A DNA stretch of 64,000 bases from Chloroflexota bacterium (GTDB taxonomy: Bacteria > Chloroflexota > Anaerolineae > Anaerolineales > Villigracilaceae). The DNA lies in assembly GCA_016223135.1 (NCBI GenBank), contig JACRPQ010000004.1:620001-684000 (forward strand). The letters are read 5' to 3'. The position numbers were made by a program, and so were the translations under genes. The notes under the pieces are model-generated. The model did not search any database. It saw only the letters and a program-made list of their open reading frames with translations, and was not told the DNA's origin. Positions 28,499 through 36,748 of the stretch are shown in pieces. The number at the start of each line of letters is the position of its first letter. Positions within the stretch are counted from its first letter, which is position 1.

Positions 28499-29131
28499 TC
28501 ATTGTAAAATGTCAAGCAATGGGCGGTGAAATCCCTGAATAAAAATGAACGCCAACCCGACGATGGTCAAGATTGCGACGCCAGCATACTGAAAGATGAT
28601 TTGAATCCGAAACCATTTTGGATTTCTCATCAACAGTGTTTGCCAGGCTTCGCCAATTTGAGGTTGGAACGTCATCAGCCATAAGGGAAGAGTGAGACCC
28701 AGCCCTACGAAGAACAAAGTCAGCGCGCCATCCAGCGGGGTTGGCGGATTGAAACCGCCGTAGAAAAACGCCAGTCCGATGTAACCGCTGGGGGGCGGCG
28801 TAAGGGCAAGCAGCCAGGGGAGCGCGCCGCTTTTTTGCGGAATGGAACACGCGCCCGCCTGACCTGCCTTTGCCTGCTGGATGGTGGTGTAGAACAAATA
28901 GGCAGCGGCGGCGAGCATGAGCAGTCCCCAAGGCAGGCGAAGACGCGTTCCCAACAGGGAAGCGGCGGCTCCAATCAGCGCAAGAATAAAAATTCGAATG
29001 CTGGCAAACAGCCAAAGCCGCTCCCTGCCCTGCGTGCTGGACCAAATCATCGTTCCGCTGCCGCAGGAGGGATTCAAATTGAACAACACGCCTGCCAGAA
29101 AAGCCAATGGGTAAACTAAAAGTGAAGACAT
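28499..29131 (-). CDS. CcdA/DsbD-like membrane protein
   Basis: A 210-residue protein with six predicted membrane segments. The N-terminal LAGVLFNLNPSCGSGTMIW resembles the first redox-active helix of CcdA/DsbD transmembrane thiol-disulfide carriers and the sulfite exporter-like SafE group. The usual second conserved cysteine of a CcdA pair is not obvious. It lies six bases after the Fe-S/NrfD gene and 17 before soeA, so it is part of the same transcript. It could move reducing equivalents or a sulfur oxyanion across the membrane; this is inference. Confidence 0.6.
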   Translation of the reverse strand: MSSLLVYPLAFLAGVLFNLNPSCGSGTMIWSSTQGRERLWLFASIRIFILALIGAAASLLGTRLRLPWGLLMLAAAAYLFYTTIQQAKAGQAGACSIPQKSGALPWLLALTPPPSGYIGLAFFYGGFNPPTPLDGALTLFFVGLGLTLPLWLMTFQPQIGEAWQTLLMRNPKWFRIQIIFQYAGVAILTIVGLAFIFIQGFHRPLLDILQ

Positions 29132-29137
29132 GGTCGC

Positions 29138-30853
29138 TTACGAATTCGGAATGTATTGCGGCGCCAACACGAAGGCATATTCGTAGAAGAACAAGCCGAC
29201 GGCGGCGCACAACGCGGCAAGGGGCATGGAGGCCGGCAGGAGAATGATCATCGCCAGCGGGAGAAGATGCGCCAAGACGATGCCGCCCCACCAGTAGTGA
29301 TTGCGGAAGCGTCCCTGCGTCATTTCACGGTAGCCCAACAAAGCGACTTCGGATGCGAAGGAGTTGAATCTGCTTGCCAGAGTCAGGAGCAGATTCAACG
29401 CAATGCTGGCAGGGAAGAGGCGGAAGAGCATGTCGCTCAGCGATTCGGGATAGGGGACGAAGAGGTTGAGGACAATGAACGTCCCGCTGGCAACCATCAT
29501 GGATTGGGTGAAGAGTTGGAAGGGCAGAAGCGGACTCTGCCACATGTCGCGCCCTTCGGCTTGACCGAGCAGGAAGGCGGTGTAGATGACGGCAAACAGG
29601 GCGAGCGGGAACGTCAACCACGCGGCAAACGGACGGAGGACTGATGCTGTTTCGAGGGGCAGTATCCCCGCCTGAGCCGCGCCTTCGAGCAGCCACCACA
29701 ATCCGGCAATGGCTGTGAACCCGACGAGGATGAACGCGCCGCGCGCCACCCATGATTTCCACTGCGGGCGGAGCAGGATGCTCAAGAAACGCTTGGGCTG
29801 TGACAGGTCTTTGATCAGCAGGATCACGGTGATGAGCATGAAGACCATCGCAGTGAAACCCGCGGCGAGGAAGGTCAGCGAGTCGAAGGTAAACATGCCG
29901 AGTCCCGCGCCGAGGCTGAGGAGCATGAAGAGTCCGCCAGCGATGTTTTTGGTGACGAGGTAGGCGGGCAGTTCCCAATGCCAGTTGATGCGGTGCTGGG
30001 CGTTGTAGGCGGTCTGTACCATGTGTTCGGCGACGCGCCCGCCGATTTGGATGGGACCGTAGAGCGGGCGTCCCTGTTCGCGCGGGGTGCGGATGGGCGC
30101 GCCCGATTTGGATGTTGGTCTCGATACGGCGGCGGTGGTCGAGTAAGACGAAGTCTGTACCGAGACCCCGCCGCCTACTCGACCAGCGGCGTCTGATCCG
30201 CCGCTGATTACGGGCAATTCATATAACGATGTGTTTTGTTCGGTGACTTTATCCGCCCACATGAACGAATCGTGCGCGGGGGAGGCGGTGGGGTGTAACG
30301 CCCAATCGTTGCCGTTGATGTAGAAGAGTTTGGGAGCCGTCCCCTGTTCGGGCTTGCGGACGGTCGCTTGGGCAGTTGCCAGCTTTCGGCTGATTTCCGA
30401 AGCGGGGTCGTTCAAATCTCCAGCAAGAATGGCATGTTCGGGGCAGACGACGACGCAGGCGGGTTCGAGTCCCACGTCCAACCGATGCGCGCAGAAATGA
30501 CACTTCGCGGCGGTGTTGGTTTCGGGGTCGAGATAAATCGAGTCGTAGGGGCAGGCTTGCATACAGGATTTGCACCCGATGCAAATGGACGGGTCGAACT
30601 CGACGATGCCGTCATCACGCTGATACATGGCAGTGACGGGGCAGATGCGCACGCACGGCGGGTTGGCGCAGTGATTACAGCGCGTCACCTGAAAGCGGCG
30701 GCGCACGTCGGGGTAGGAGCCCGTCTCCACATACTTGACCCACGTGCGATACACGCCCAGCGGCACTTGATTCTCGGACTTGCACGCGGTGGAGCAGGCG
30801 TGACATCCGATGCATTTGCTTTGGTCAATGAGGAAGCCGTAGTTTTGTGTCAT
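29138..30853 (-). CDS. Fused 4x[4Fe-4S] ferredoxin and NrfD-type membrane subunit (SoeB-SoeC-like)
   Basis: A 571-residue fusion. Residues 1-150 hold four [4Fe-4S] motifs (CIGCHACSTAC, CNHCANPPCVRIC, CIGCKSCMQAC, and CHFC with ACVVVC) typical of DmsB/PsrB/SoeB electron-transfer subunits. Residues 270-571 hold eight or more membrane helices of the NrfD/DmsC type that exchange electrons with menaquinone. Fusion of B and C subunits is less common than separate genes. The linker (about residues 222-246, SGGSDAAGRVGGG) is encoded by an inserted GGTCTCGATACG repeat. It is expected to pass electrons from the SoeA-like subunit to the quinone pool. Confidence 0.85.
   Translation of the reverse strand: MTQNYGFLIDQSKCIGCHACSTACKSENQVPLGVYRTWVKYVETGSYPDVRRRFQVTRCNHCANPPCVRICPVTAMYQRDDGIVEFDPSICIGCKSCMQACPYDSIYLDPETNTAAKCHFCAHRLDVGLEPACVVVCPEHAILAGDLNDPASEISRKLATAQATVRKPEQGTAPKLFYINGNDWALHPTASPAHDSFMWADKVTEQNTSLYELPVISGGSDAAGRVGGGVSVQTSSYSTTAAVSRPTSKSGAPIRTPREQGRPLYGPIQIGGRVAEHMVQTAYNAQHRINWHWELPAYLVTKNIAGGLFMLLSLGAGLGMFTFDSLTFLAAGFTAMVFMLITVILLIKDLSQPKRFLSILLRPQWKSWVARGAFILVGFTAIAGLWWLLEGAAQAGILPLETASVLRPFAAWLTFPLALFAVIYTAFLLGQAEGRDMWQSPLLPFQLFTQSMMVASGTFIVLNLFVPYPESLSDMLFRLFPASIALNLLLTLASRFNSFASEVALLGYREMTQGRFRNHYWWGGIVLAHLLPLAMIILLPASMPLAALCAAVGLFFYEYAFVLAPQYIPNS
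30115..30189. repeat. GGTCTCGATACG palindromic repeat (family B) in frame inside the Fe-S/NrfD gene
   Basis: TTGGTCTCGATACGGCGGCG ... CGCCGCCTACTCGACCAGCG, about 75 bp, preserving frame. It encodes a glycine/serine-rich linker between the ferredoxin and membrane domains. Confidence 0.85.
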
Positions 30854-30863
30854 GAAAACCTTT

Positions 30864-30956
30864 TGGTGGTCGAGTAGGCGGCGGGGTCTCGATACGGGTC
30901 TCGGTACGCTTTGCTACTCGACCCTACTCGACCACCGCCGCCGTATCGAGACCACA
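30864..30956. repeat. Family B palindromic repeat between lplA and the Fe-S/NrfD gene
   Basis: GGTGGTCGAGTAGGCGGCGG at the left and CCGCCGCCGTATCGAGACCA at the right form long inverted ends. It begins one base after the lplA stop codon in transcription order. Confidence 0.88.
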
Positions 30957-32042
30957 TTAAGCGGCTTGCGGAGGGGTGACCGCGTTCATAATCGCCGTTG
31001 TGAAATCGGCGGGCGTGACGCCAGGGGATTGGATGTTGAGGCGGTAGTACGCTTCTTCGATTTTGGATTTGAGATTCTCCGGCGTGGCGGAGACCCCGCG
31101 CAACGATTGTTCGAGCGCGCCAACGGCAAAGACGGGCAGCAGGGTGAAGTCGCCAGAGATGGTGACATCGTCAATGCGCCCTTCACGCAGGCGGGCGATG
31201 ACGCGGATCAGTCCGCCCTGCGCCTTGAACGCCGCTTCGACGATGTGGACATCCTGATGGATTTTCACGCCCTGCTGTTTGAGTTGACCCTTCTGGTACA
31301 GCCATTCGTCGGAAGTGAAGCGGGCGTCAATCTCTTTTGCCATGGCTTCCTCTTCGGCTGTCCATTCGCCTTCGTAGATTTCCGCGCCCAGCGCTTCGGA
31401 GACTTTCTTCAGGTACAGGTCTTTGACCATGACGCGGTCGGGGGTGTAACCGAGCTGCTCGGTCATGGTGGTCATGTAGGCTTCGAGCGACTCGAAGATT
31501 TTGTCGCGCATTTTCTCGGAGGGGACTTTCAGCACCTGCGACATGGTCTTCTTGTCGAAGGTGTACATCAGGCTGCCGACGAGAATCTCCGCAATGCCCA
31601 TCTGCGCCGCGCCCGTGCCGCCGATCTTCTTGCCGTTGACGTGGATGTCGTTGATGGGGCGGTAGTTGGCGTTGATGCCCAATTCTTTGTAGGTCTGCAC
31701 GATGGGGTCAATGTAGAGGGCGAAGCGTTCTTCGAGCGAGGCGGGCAGGTCTTCTTTGTGGAAAATCCATTGCGTGAAGAGTTGACCGCTGTCCAAATAC
31801 ACCGCGCCGCCGCCCACTTCGCGGCGATACACGGGCAGGTTATGCGCCGCGCAGTAATCCAAATCCACTTCTTTTTGCAAGTCCTGGTGATAGCCGATGG
31901 ACACATACGGCGCGTTGGGCGAGACGAGAATGATGGTGTTCGGCGTGTCCTGCTTCATGGCATAGCCGACCGCGTGGTAAACGGTCTGCGAACGGAGAGG
32001 CGATACGCCTTCCAAGTAGAGCAAACGGATTTTCTTGGACAT
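30957..32042 (-). CDS. lplA: Lipoate-protein ligase
   Basis: A 361-residue ligase that would attach lipoate to the two LbpA proteins encoded just upstream. The lipoate-binding RREVGGGAVYLDSGQL (about residues 72-87) and catalytic lysine region NDIHVNGKKIGGTGAAQ (about 125-141) match LplA. A C-terminal accessory domain (about 255-345) with GDFTLLPVFAVGALEQSL is present, as in full-length LplA. I start at MSKKIRLLYLEG (RBS GGAG); the extension to 32108 reads a tandem repeat. In sHdr loci a dedicated ligase is common, and its product is required for LbpA function. Confidence 0.9.
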   Translation of the reverse strand: MSKKIRLLYLEGVSPLRSQTVYHAVGYAMKQDTPNTIILVSPNAPYVSIGYHQDLQKEVDLDYCAAHNLPVYRREVGGGAVYLDSGQLFTQWIFHKEDLPASLEERFALYIDPIVQTYKELGINANYRPINDIHVNGKKIGGTGAAQMGIAEILVGSLMYTFDKKTMSQVLKVPSEKMRDKIFESLEAYMTTMTEQLGYTPDRVMVKDLYLKKVSEALGAEIYEGEWTAEEEAMAKEIDARFTSDEWLYQKGQLKQQGVKIHQDVHIVEAAFKAQGGLIRVIARLREGRIDDVTISGDFTLLPVFAVGALEQSLRGVSATPENLKSKIEEAYYRLNIQSPGVTPADFTTAIMNAVTPPQAA

Positions 32043-32067
32043 TGGGGAGACTCCTTTGGATGGGAAA

Positions 32068-32120
32068 TACGTACACAGGTAAACAAGTACACACGTAAAC
32101 AGGTACACACGTATACAGGT
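32068..32120. repeat. 8-bp tandem array, locus 3
   Basis: TACGTACACAGGTAAACAAG and similar units, all in direct orientation, ending on the first base of the lbpA stop codon. Between lbpA and lplA. Confidence 0.82.
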
Positions 32121-32566
32121 CAGTCAATGCACCTCAAACAATTGATCTTCAATTCCTTGATTCTTTCCTTATATCTCTCTACTGCCGCTTCGCCCGTGAC
32201 GAGATGACTGCGTTCCGCTTCGAGATTGGTGGGACGCACCTTGACCAGCCAGCCGCTCCCGTAAGGGTCCTTGTTGGCGAGCAGGATGTTTTCGGCGAAG
32301 CCTTTCTCATTCGTTTCAACAATTTCGCACGAGAACGGCGCGGGGAACGGTCCCACCCATTTGGCGGATTCAATCGTCGCCAGCGCCTTGCCCTGCGCCA
32401 CCTTCTTCCCGACATCCCGAAAACTGATTGCCGCGATCTTGCCGCCGCGCGTCTGCGCCACATCGGTCATGCCGAGCGTGGCAATCCCGCCATCGAAACG
32501 AATCCAAACATCGCGCTCGATGTCGTAATAGAGGTCTTCGGGAATGTCACAGGCGTAGAAGATCAT
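32120..32566 (-). CDS. lbpA: Lipoate-binding protein LbpA, copy 1 (GcvH-like)
   Basis: A 148-residue protein of the GcvH fold with the lipoylation lysine Lys69 in TIESAKWVGPF. The ESAKWVGP pattern and the sHdr context identify the LbpA branch, which serves sulfur oxidation rather than glycine cleavage. No gcvP or gcvT lies nearby. It would carry a sulfur-containing intermediate or electrons on its dihydrolipoyl arm to the sHdr complex. A Shine-Dalgarno is not visible, and the upstream gap is a repeat array. It differs from copy 2 at the N-terminus and around the lysine. Confidence 0.88.
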   Translation of the reverse strand: MIFYACDIPEDLYYDIERDVWIRFDGGIATLGMTDVAQTRGGKIAAISFRDVGKKVAQGKALATIESAKWVGPFPAPFSCEIVETNEKGFAENILLANKDPYGSGWLVKVRPTNLEAERSHLVTGEAAVERYKERIKELKINCLRCID

Positions 32567-32629
32567 TGGTAGATGGTTTGGTGATTGGTAACTGCCATTT
32601 ACTAATTACCAATCTCCAATCTCTGATTA
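32567..32629. repeat. TTGGTAATT-type array between the two lbpA genes
   Basis: Units such as GGTGATTGGTAACTG, CTAATTACCAATC and CCAATCTCTGATTAC fill the gap and overlap the stop codon of lbpA copy 2. The same family is at 35560-35717 and inside soeA. Confidence 0.72.
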
Positions 32630-33064
32630 CTCAAAATTGAGATTCTGCTCTTCCATGAACTTTCGATACGCCTCCACCGCCGCTTCGCCCGTGAGAAGGG
32701 AGGCGGATTCGCCTGCCCAATCGGTTGGCTTGAGTTTGACGAACCAGCCTTCGCCGTAGGGGTCGCTGTTGATGAGCGAGGGATTTGCCCGCGCCGCTTC
32801 GTTCACTTCGACAATTTCGCCTGTGATTGGCGAGGTGACGGGTCCCACCCATTTGCCGCTTTCCAACGTTCCAGCGCTTTTGCCTTTTTGCACGGTGCGC
32901 CCCGCCTCTTTTGGCGTGACGTTGACGATGCCCTTCGCCAAGTTCTGCGCCACGTCGGTGATACCGATCTTCACCGTGCCGTCATCCTGCGGCAGCGCCC
33001 AGGCATGTTTCTCCACCCAGTAGTAGAGATTTTCAGGAATGTTACATCCGCGAACTGTTGCCAT
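32627..33064 (-). CDS. lbpA: Lipoate-binding protein LbpA, copy 2 (GcvH-like)
   Basis: A 145-residue GcvH-fold protein with lipoylation Lys71 in GTLESGKWVGPV. The downstream part NPSLINSDPYGEGWFVKLKP is typical GcvH C-terminal sequence. The start MATVRGCNIPENL has a strong AGGAGA; a longer frame reaches 33097 but lacks one. It precedes copy 1 in transcription. Two LbpA copies in one locus, about 40% alike by eye, suggest two partners or two steps. Confidence 0.88.
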   Translation of the reverse strand: MATVRGCNIPENLYYWVEKHAWALPQDDGTVKIGITDVAQNLAKGIVNVTPKEAGRTVQKGKSAGTLESGKWVGPVTSPITGEIVEVNEAARANPSLINSDPYGEGWFVKLKPTDWAGESASLLTGEAAVEAYRKFMEEQNLNFE

Positions 33065-33079
33065 GTTTATTCTCCTAGT

Positions 33080-33132
33080 TATCCCTCGCCCCTTCACCCC
33101 TCTTCCATTGGGAGAGGGGACGGGGGTGAGGG
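33080..33132. repeat. CCCTCGCCCC ... GGTGAGGG palindromic repeat
   Basis: CCCTCGCCCCTTCACCCCTC followed by GAGAGGGGACGGGGGTGAGG. It encodes the C-terminus of the zinc-finger protein (PLPMEEG) and ends 16 bases before the lbpA start. A related tract (CTCCTTTTAGGAGAGGGGAA) is at 53008-53036. Confidence 0.7.
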
Positions 33133-33405
33133 TAAATTGTGCTCACCTTGCAGGTGATACAGAAGTAGATCGAAAACAACCAGCCGAATTTCGTATTCAT
33201 ATTCTGACACAAAATTCGGGTCGCGGCGCGCTTTCTTTGTGACCTGTTCGTAACTCGCGCCGCACACGGGACAGGTGATCACGTAAAATGTGTGCTTCGT
33301 AAATTCATCCACGCGCACACCGAGCGTATCGCCGTGACTCTCCGCCAAGTGATTGTGGACTTCCGAGCGTTTACCACTAAAATCGCAGTAGGGGCATTTG
33401 AACAT
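33094..33405 (-). CDS. Small C2H2/CxxC zinc-finger protein of the sulfur locus
   Basis: A 103-residue protein with an N-terminal C2H2-like finger (Cys4, Cys7, His18 or His16, and His23: FKCPYCDFSGKRSEVHNHL) and a second CxxC pair in TCPVCGASYEQV. Bacterial C2H2 fingers are uncommon; family and function are not recognised. It sits between the membrane Fe-S oxidoreductase gene and lbpA, in the same direction. It may be regulatory or a metal/sulfur handling factor. The last residues are repeat-encoded, so the original C-terminus was probably shorter or different. Confidence 0.65.
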   Translation of the reverse strand: MFKCPYCDFSGKRSEVHNHLAESHGDTLGVRVDEFTKHTFYVITCPVCGASYEQVTKKARRDPNFVSEYEYEIRLVVFDLLLYHLQGEHNLPSPPSPLPMEEG

Positions 33406-33431
33406 GAGAGTAGAAAGTAGAGAGTTATGGG

Positions 33432-33477
33432 GGACTATTTGACCATTTGACTATTGGACTATCCGACTATTTGACTA
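33432..33477. repeat. GACTATTTGAC-type array over the stop codon of the membrane HdrD-like gene
   Basis: Units GACTATTTGAC, CATTTGACTATTGGAC, TATCCGACTATTTGAC. The array encodes the last residues (SQIVG) and the stop of the gene at 33459-35540. Confidence 0.75.
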
Positions 33478-35540
33478 ACTTCTTCCACGCCGACCGCTTC
33501 CGCCACCAACTGAATGATGTCGCGGACTTCGATCTTGCCTTCGTTGCCCGTCGTCTTGACCGCGTCCGAATACATGACCATGTCCTTGGGGCAGGTGACG
33601 ATGAAGAGCTGTTTCTTTTCGTTTGGATGTCTCTCGAACGTGGTCAACGCTTCCTTGATGCGGTTCTCGGCGGGGCGCTCGCCAGGCGCGACCTTGCCCA
33701 TCCAAATCTGACCGCCGCCCGCGCCGCAGCAGAATGAGTTCTCGCAGTTGCGCGGCATTTCGTGGAATTCCACGCCGAGCAGTTCGAGCAGCTTGCGCGG
33801 AGCGGTGAAGCCGCCGTTGTAGCGACCGAGATAGCACGGGTCGTGGAAGGTGACTTTGTAATGTGAGAGTTTGTTTTTCACCGTCAACTTGCCTTCTTCA
33901 AACAACTTGAGCAAGGTCACGGTGTAATGCTTGACCTCAAATTTTCCGCCGAACTGCGGATACTCGTTCTTGAGCGTGTTGAACGAGTGCGGGTCGGTGG
34001 TGACGATTTGCTTGAACTGCGCTTTGCCGAACGCCGCCATGTTCTGCTCGACCAACTGCTCGAACAAACCTTCTTCGCCCACGCGGCGCACGTCGTTGCC
34101 TGCGTTGGATTCGTTCTGATAGAGAATGCCGAAGTCCAAGCCTGCCTGATGGAAGATGCGCGCCACCATCTTGGTATTCGGGATGACGCGCTCATCGAAC
34201 GAAGCGGTATCGCCGACGAACCACAGAACCTCCACAGGCTCTTCCGTCGCGTTCTTGACGGGGAACTCCATCTCCTTCGCCCAGCGTCCGCGCAGACGTT
34301 TGCCTTTGCCCATCCAGTTTCCGTTGGTCGCGAGAGATTGAAGCGCGTTCTGCACGCCGCTGTCAATCTCGAAGCCGTCAATCAACATGCGGCGGCGGAT
34401 GTCCACGATGTCTGCCATCGGTTCGTTGCCGACAGGACACACGCGGACGCAGGCGTAACAGGTTGTGCAAGACCAAACCGCTTCGGGGGAGATGACGGTC
34501 TCCGTAAGCGGAGCCAGCAGCAGGTCGGGGTGAGAACCGAAGGTCGCTTCCTTGAGGAGATAACGCTTGTTCACCTCCAAAGCCGAAGGGGAGAGCGGTC
34601 GCCCGTAGAAATTCGCAGGGCAGACATCCTGACAGCGGTTGCATTGCACGCAGGCGTAGGCGTCCATGATGCGCGTCCAGGCGAGATCGGTGATGACCTT
34701 CGCGCCAGGGTCATACTTGCGCCCGTCAATGACTTTGAGCGGAATGGCGGGGTCGAGCTGCCCGCGCGGATTCTGTTTGGCAAGACCAAGATTGATGGGC
34801 GCCATGAAAAAGTGCGTATGCTTGCTGCGCGAGAGGTAGGGAATGATGAACATCACCCAGCCGATGCTGATCCACCACGCAACATGCACGCCCGTTTGCG
34901 ACGCGCCGAAGATGGAATTGAGAAAACTGGCGATGGGCATGAACGGGTCGGCGCCTTCGGTGAGACGATACGCCTGACTCATCAAATGCGCGCTGACGTG
35001 CATGATGACGAACACGCCGACAATGAGCGAATCTTTCGCCTGCCCGCCCGCTTTGACTTTGGGATTCAGCAGTACGTTCTCGCGGTAGGCGAGCGCCTTG
35101 TCTTTGACGATGAAGCGGCGCACGAGAAAGACCGTGATGGCGATGAGCAGAAAGCCGCTCATCACATCGGAGATGAGGTTGTAGGCGTTGATGAGGGGGA
35201 CCGTCCAGGCGGGAGGCGAGAGATGTTTGCCGCTGTAGATCAGGTCGAAGTTGGGGACGAGCCCTTCCAGCGCATCCACAAGGTTGACGAAGGCGTAGGT
35301 GATGAGACCGAAGAACAGTCCCATGTGGATTGCGCTGAGGACTTTGCGCGCCTTGAAGATGGTCTGCTGGAACAAAACGGTCACGCCCGCCTTGAGCAGA
35401 CTCGCAGGGATGTTCTTCAACTCCGGCGCGGGTCGTCCCATGCGGATGGTGTCAATGATGGTCTTGAACCCGTGAACTGTGAATCCCGCCGAAACCAGCG
35501 CGAGCAGGATGAAGAGGATTTTTTCAATCGTAGTGAGCAA
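33459..35540 (-). CDS. Membrane HdrD/NarI-type Fe-S oxidoreductase, probable EtfAB:menaquinone oxidoreductase
   Basis: A 693-residue fusion. The N-terminal ~270 residues have about six membrane helices of the NarI/haem b type. Then come two [4Fe-4S] motifs (CVQCNRCQDVCP and CTTCYACVRVCP, about 297-365) and a CCG domain ending NCENSFCCGAGGGQIWMG plus FIVTCPKDM. This order matches the membrane EtfAB:menaquinone oxidoreductase (EMO, DUF224) I know from anaerobic acyl-CoA oxidisers. The adjacent etfBA genes support this. In this locus it would take electrons from sHdr via EtfAB to menaquinone. It starts with TTG after GGGAGGG. Its soluble half closely resembles the fused HdrC-HdrB protein at 38216. 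Confidence 0.82.
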   Translation of the reverse strand: MLTTIEKILFILLALVSAGFTVHGFKTIIDTIRMGRPAPELKNIPASLLKAGVTVLFQQTIFKARKVLSAIHMGLFFGLITYAFVNLVDALEGLVPNFDLIYSGKHLSPPAWTVPLINAYNLISDVMSGFLLIAITVFLVRRFIVKDKALAYRENVLLNPKVKAGGQAKDSLIVGVFVIMHVSAHLMSQAYRLTEGADPFMPIASFLNSIFGASQTGVHVAWWISIGWVMFIIPYLSRSKHTHFFMAPINLGLAKQNPRGQLDPAIPLKVIDGRKYDPGAKVITDLAWTRIMDAYACVQCNRCQDVCPANFYGRPLSPSALEVNKRYLLKEATFGSHPDLLLAPLTETVISPEAVWSCTTCYACVRVCPVGNEPMADIVDIRRRMLIDGFEIDSGVQNALQSLATNGNWMGKGKRLRGRWAKEMEFPVKNATEEPVEVLWFVGDTASFDERVIPNTKMVARIFHQAGLDFGILYQNESNAGNDVRRVGEEGLFEQLVEQNMAAFGKAQFKQIVTTDPHSFNTLKNEYPQFGGKFEVKHYTVTLLKLFEEGKLTVKNKLSHYKVTFHDPCYLGRYNGGFTAPRKLLELLGVEFHEMPRNCENSFCCGAGGGQIWMGKVAPGERPAENRIKEALTTFERHPNEKKQLFIVTCPKDMVMYSDAVKTTGNEGKIEVRDIIQLVAEAVGVEEVSQIVG

Positions 35541-35559
35541 CGCGCCCTCCCGAAGATGG

Positions 35560-35717
35560 TGATTGGTAATTAGAGATTGGTAATTGGTAATTTTGTTTCG
35601 TCATGGCGAGGAGGGTGTTCTTCCCGACGAAGCAATCCCCGCGCAGTGGAGAAGATTGCTTCGCTTTGCTCGCAATGACGGGTGCCGAGCAAATTACCAA
35701 TTACCATTTACCAATTA
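35560..35717. repeat. Nested repeat: TTGGTAATT inverted arrays around a CATGGCGAGG element
   Basis: Outer arms GATTGGTAATTAGAGATTGG and TTACCAATTACCATTTACCA are inverted. Between them lies a palindromic element (GTCATGGCGAGG ... CTCGCAATGACGGG with GAAGCAATCCCC / GAGAAGATTGCTTC) related to 25310-25380. The right arm supplies the etfA stop codon. This is one repeat inserted inside another. Confidence 0.82.
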
Positions 35718-36662
35718 CAAAAGTTCCAACATCGCCTCAGCCACTTCAAACAGATCCGCCGTTGCGCCGTAATGCGCCACGTTGAAGATGGGCGCTTTCT
35801 TGTCGGTGTTGATGGCAATGATCAACTCCGCGCTCTTCATGCCTTCGAGATGTTCAGGCGCGCCGGAGATGCCGAGCATGAGATACAACTTCGGTTTGAC
35901 CTTCAAACCCGACTTGCCCACCTGCCTTGTGCGCGGCAGCCAGCCCGCATCCACTACCGGGCGCGAAGCGGAGACCGCCGCTCCCAGTTTCGCCGCCAAC
36001 TCTTCGGCAAGCTCGATGTTCTCCTTGCCGCCGATGCCGCGCCCCACCGAAACCAGTTTCGTCTGCGCGGTGATGTCCACGTCGCCGCCGGCAGGTTTGA
36101 CCATCTCGATAAACTTCATCTTCAGTCCGCTCAAATCCACGGGCGAAGCGATTTTCTCCGCCGCCGTCGCGCCCTGTCCCGCCTCCGCAGGGAACGAACC
36201 CGCCAAACACGCCACGATTGCCGTCTCCCCTTCGGGCGCGACCTCCGCCGTCAACTTGCCGCCATACGCCTGACAACTCACGACAACGCCGCCCCCTTCG
36301 ACGCGCACGTCCTTCGCATACGCCGCGCACGGAACGCCGAGTCGCGCCGAAAGCCATGCCGCCACGTCCATGCCCGTCACCGTCCAACCGAACAGGACGA
36401 CCCGCGGGGCTTTTTCCTTGACCAGCGCTTCGATGACTTTTCCATACGCTTCGGGATTGAACTGACTCAGCGCCGCGTCGTCCACTTGGATGGTCGAATC
36501 GGACGCGAAGACATTCGCCTCCACCCCGCCTCCGACCACGACGGCGACTGCCTGCCCTCCCAAGGCTTTTGCCAACTCCTTAGCCTTTCCCACCATCTCG
36601 AACGACACATCTGAGAATTTGCCATCCAAATGTTCGGTGATTACGAATACGTCATTACTCAT
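35715..36662 (-). CDS. etfA: Electron transfer flavoprotein, alpha subunit
   Basis: A 315-residue ETF alpha. The C-terminal FAD-binding domain is clear: VSVGRGIGGKENIELAEELA, SRPVVDAGWLPRTRQVGKSG and the family signature LYLMLGISGAPEHLEGMKSA followed by IAINTDKKAPIF. With EtfB it forms the soluble FAD/AMP electron carrier. In this operon the donor is likely the sHdr complex and the acceptor the membrane HdrD-like protein. RBS GAGGAG. Length is normal. Confidence 0.95.
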   Translation of the reverse strand: MSNDVFVITEHLDGKFSDVSFEMVGKAKELAKALGGQAVAVVVGGGVEANVFASDSTIQVDDAALSQFNPEAYGKVIEALVKEKAPRVVLFGWTVTGMDVAAWLSARLGVPCAAYAKDVRVEGGGVVVSCQAYGGKLTAEVAPEGETAIVACLAGSFPAEAGQGATAAEKIASPVDLSGLKMKFIEMVKPAGGDVDITAQTKLVSVGRGIGGKENIELAEELAAKLGAAVSASRPVVDAGWLPRTRQVGKSGLKVKPKLYLMLGISGAPEHLEGMKSAELIIAINTDKKAPIFNVAHYGATADLFEVAEAMLELL

Positions 36663-36748
36663 TTGCGTGTCTCCTCAATTGACTATAGACCATTGACGAT
36701 TGACCATGAGCTTCTATCGTCCATCGACCGTCGTCTATTGTCTGGCGG

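Noticed and set aside
32120-33064. GcvH of the glycine cleavage system
   Set aside because: No gcvT or gcvP nearby, two tandem copies with the LbpA-type lysine region, and sHdr context.
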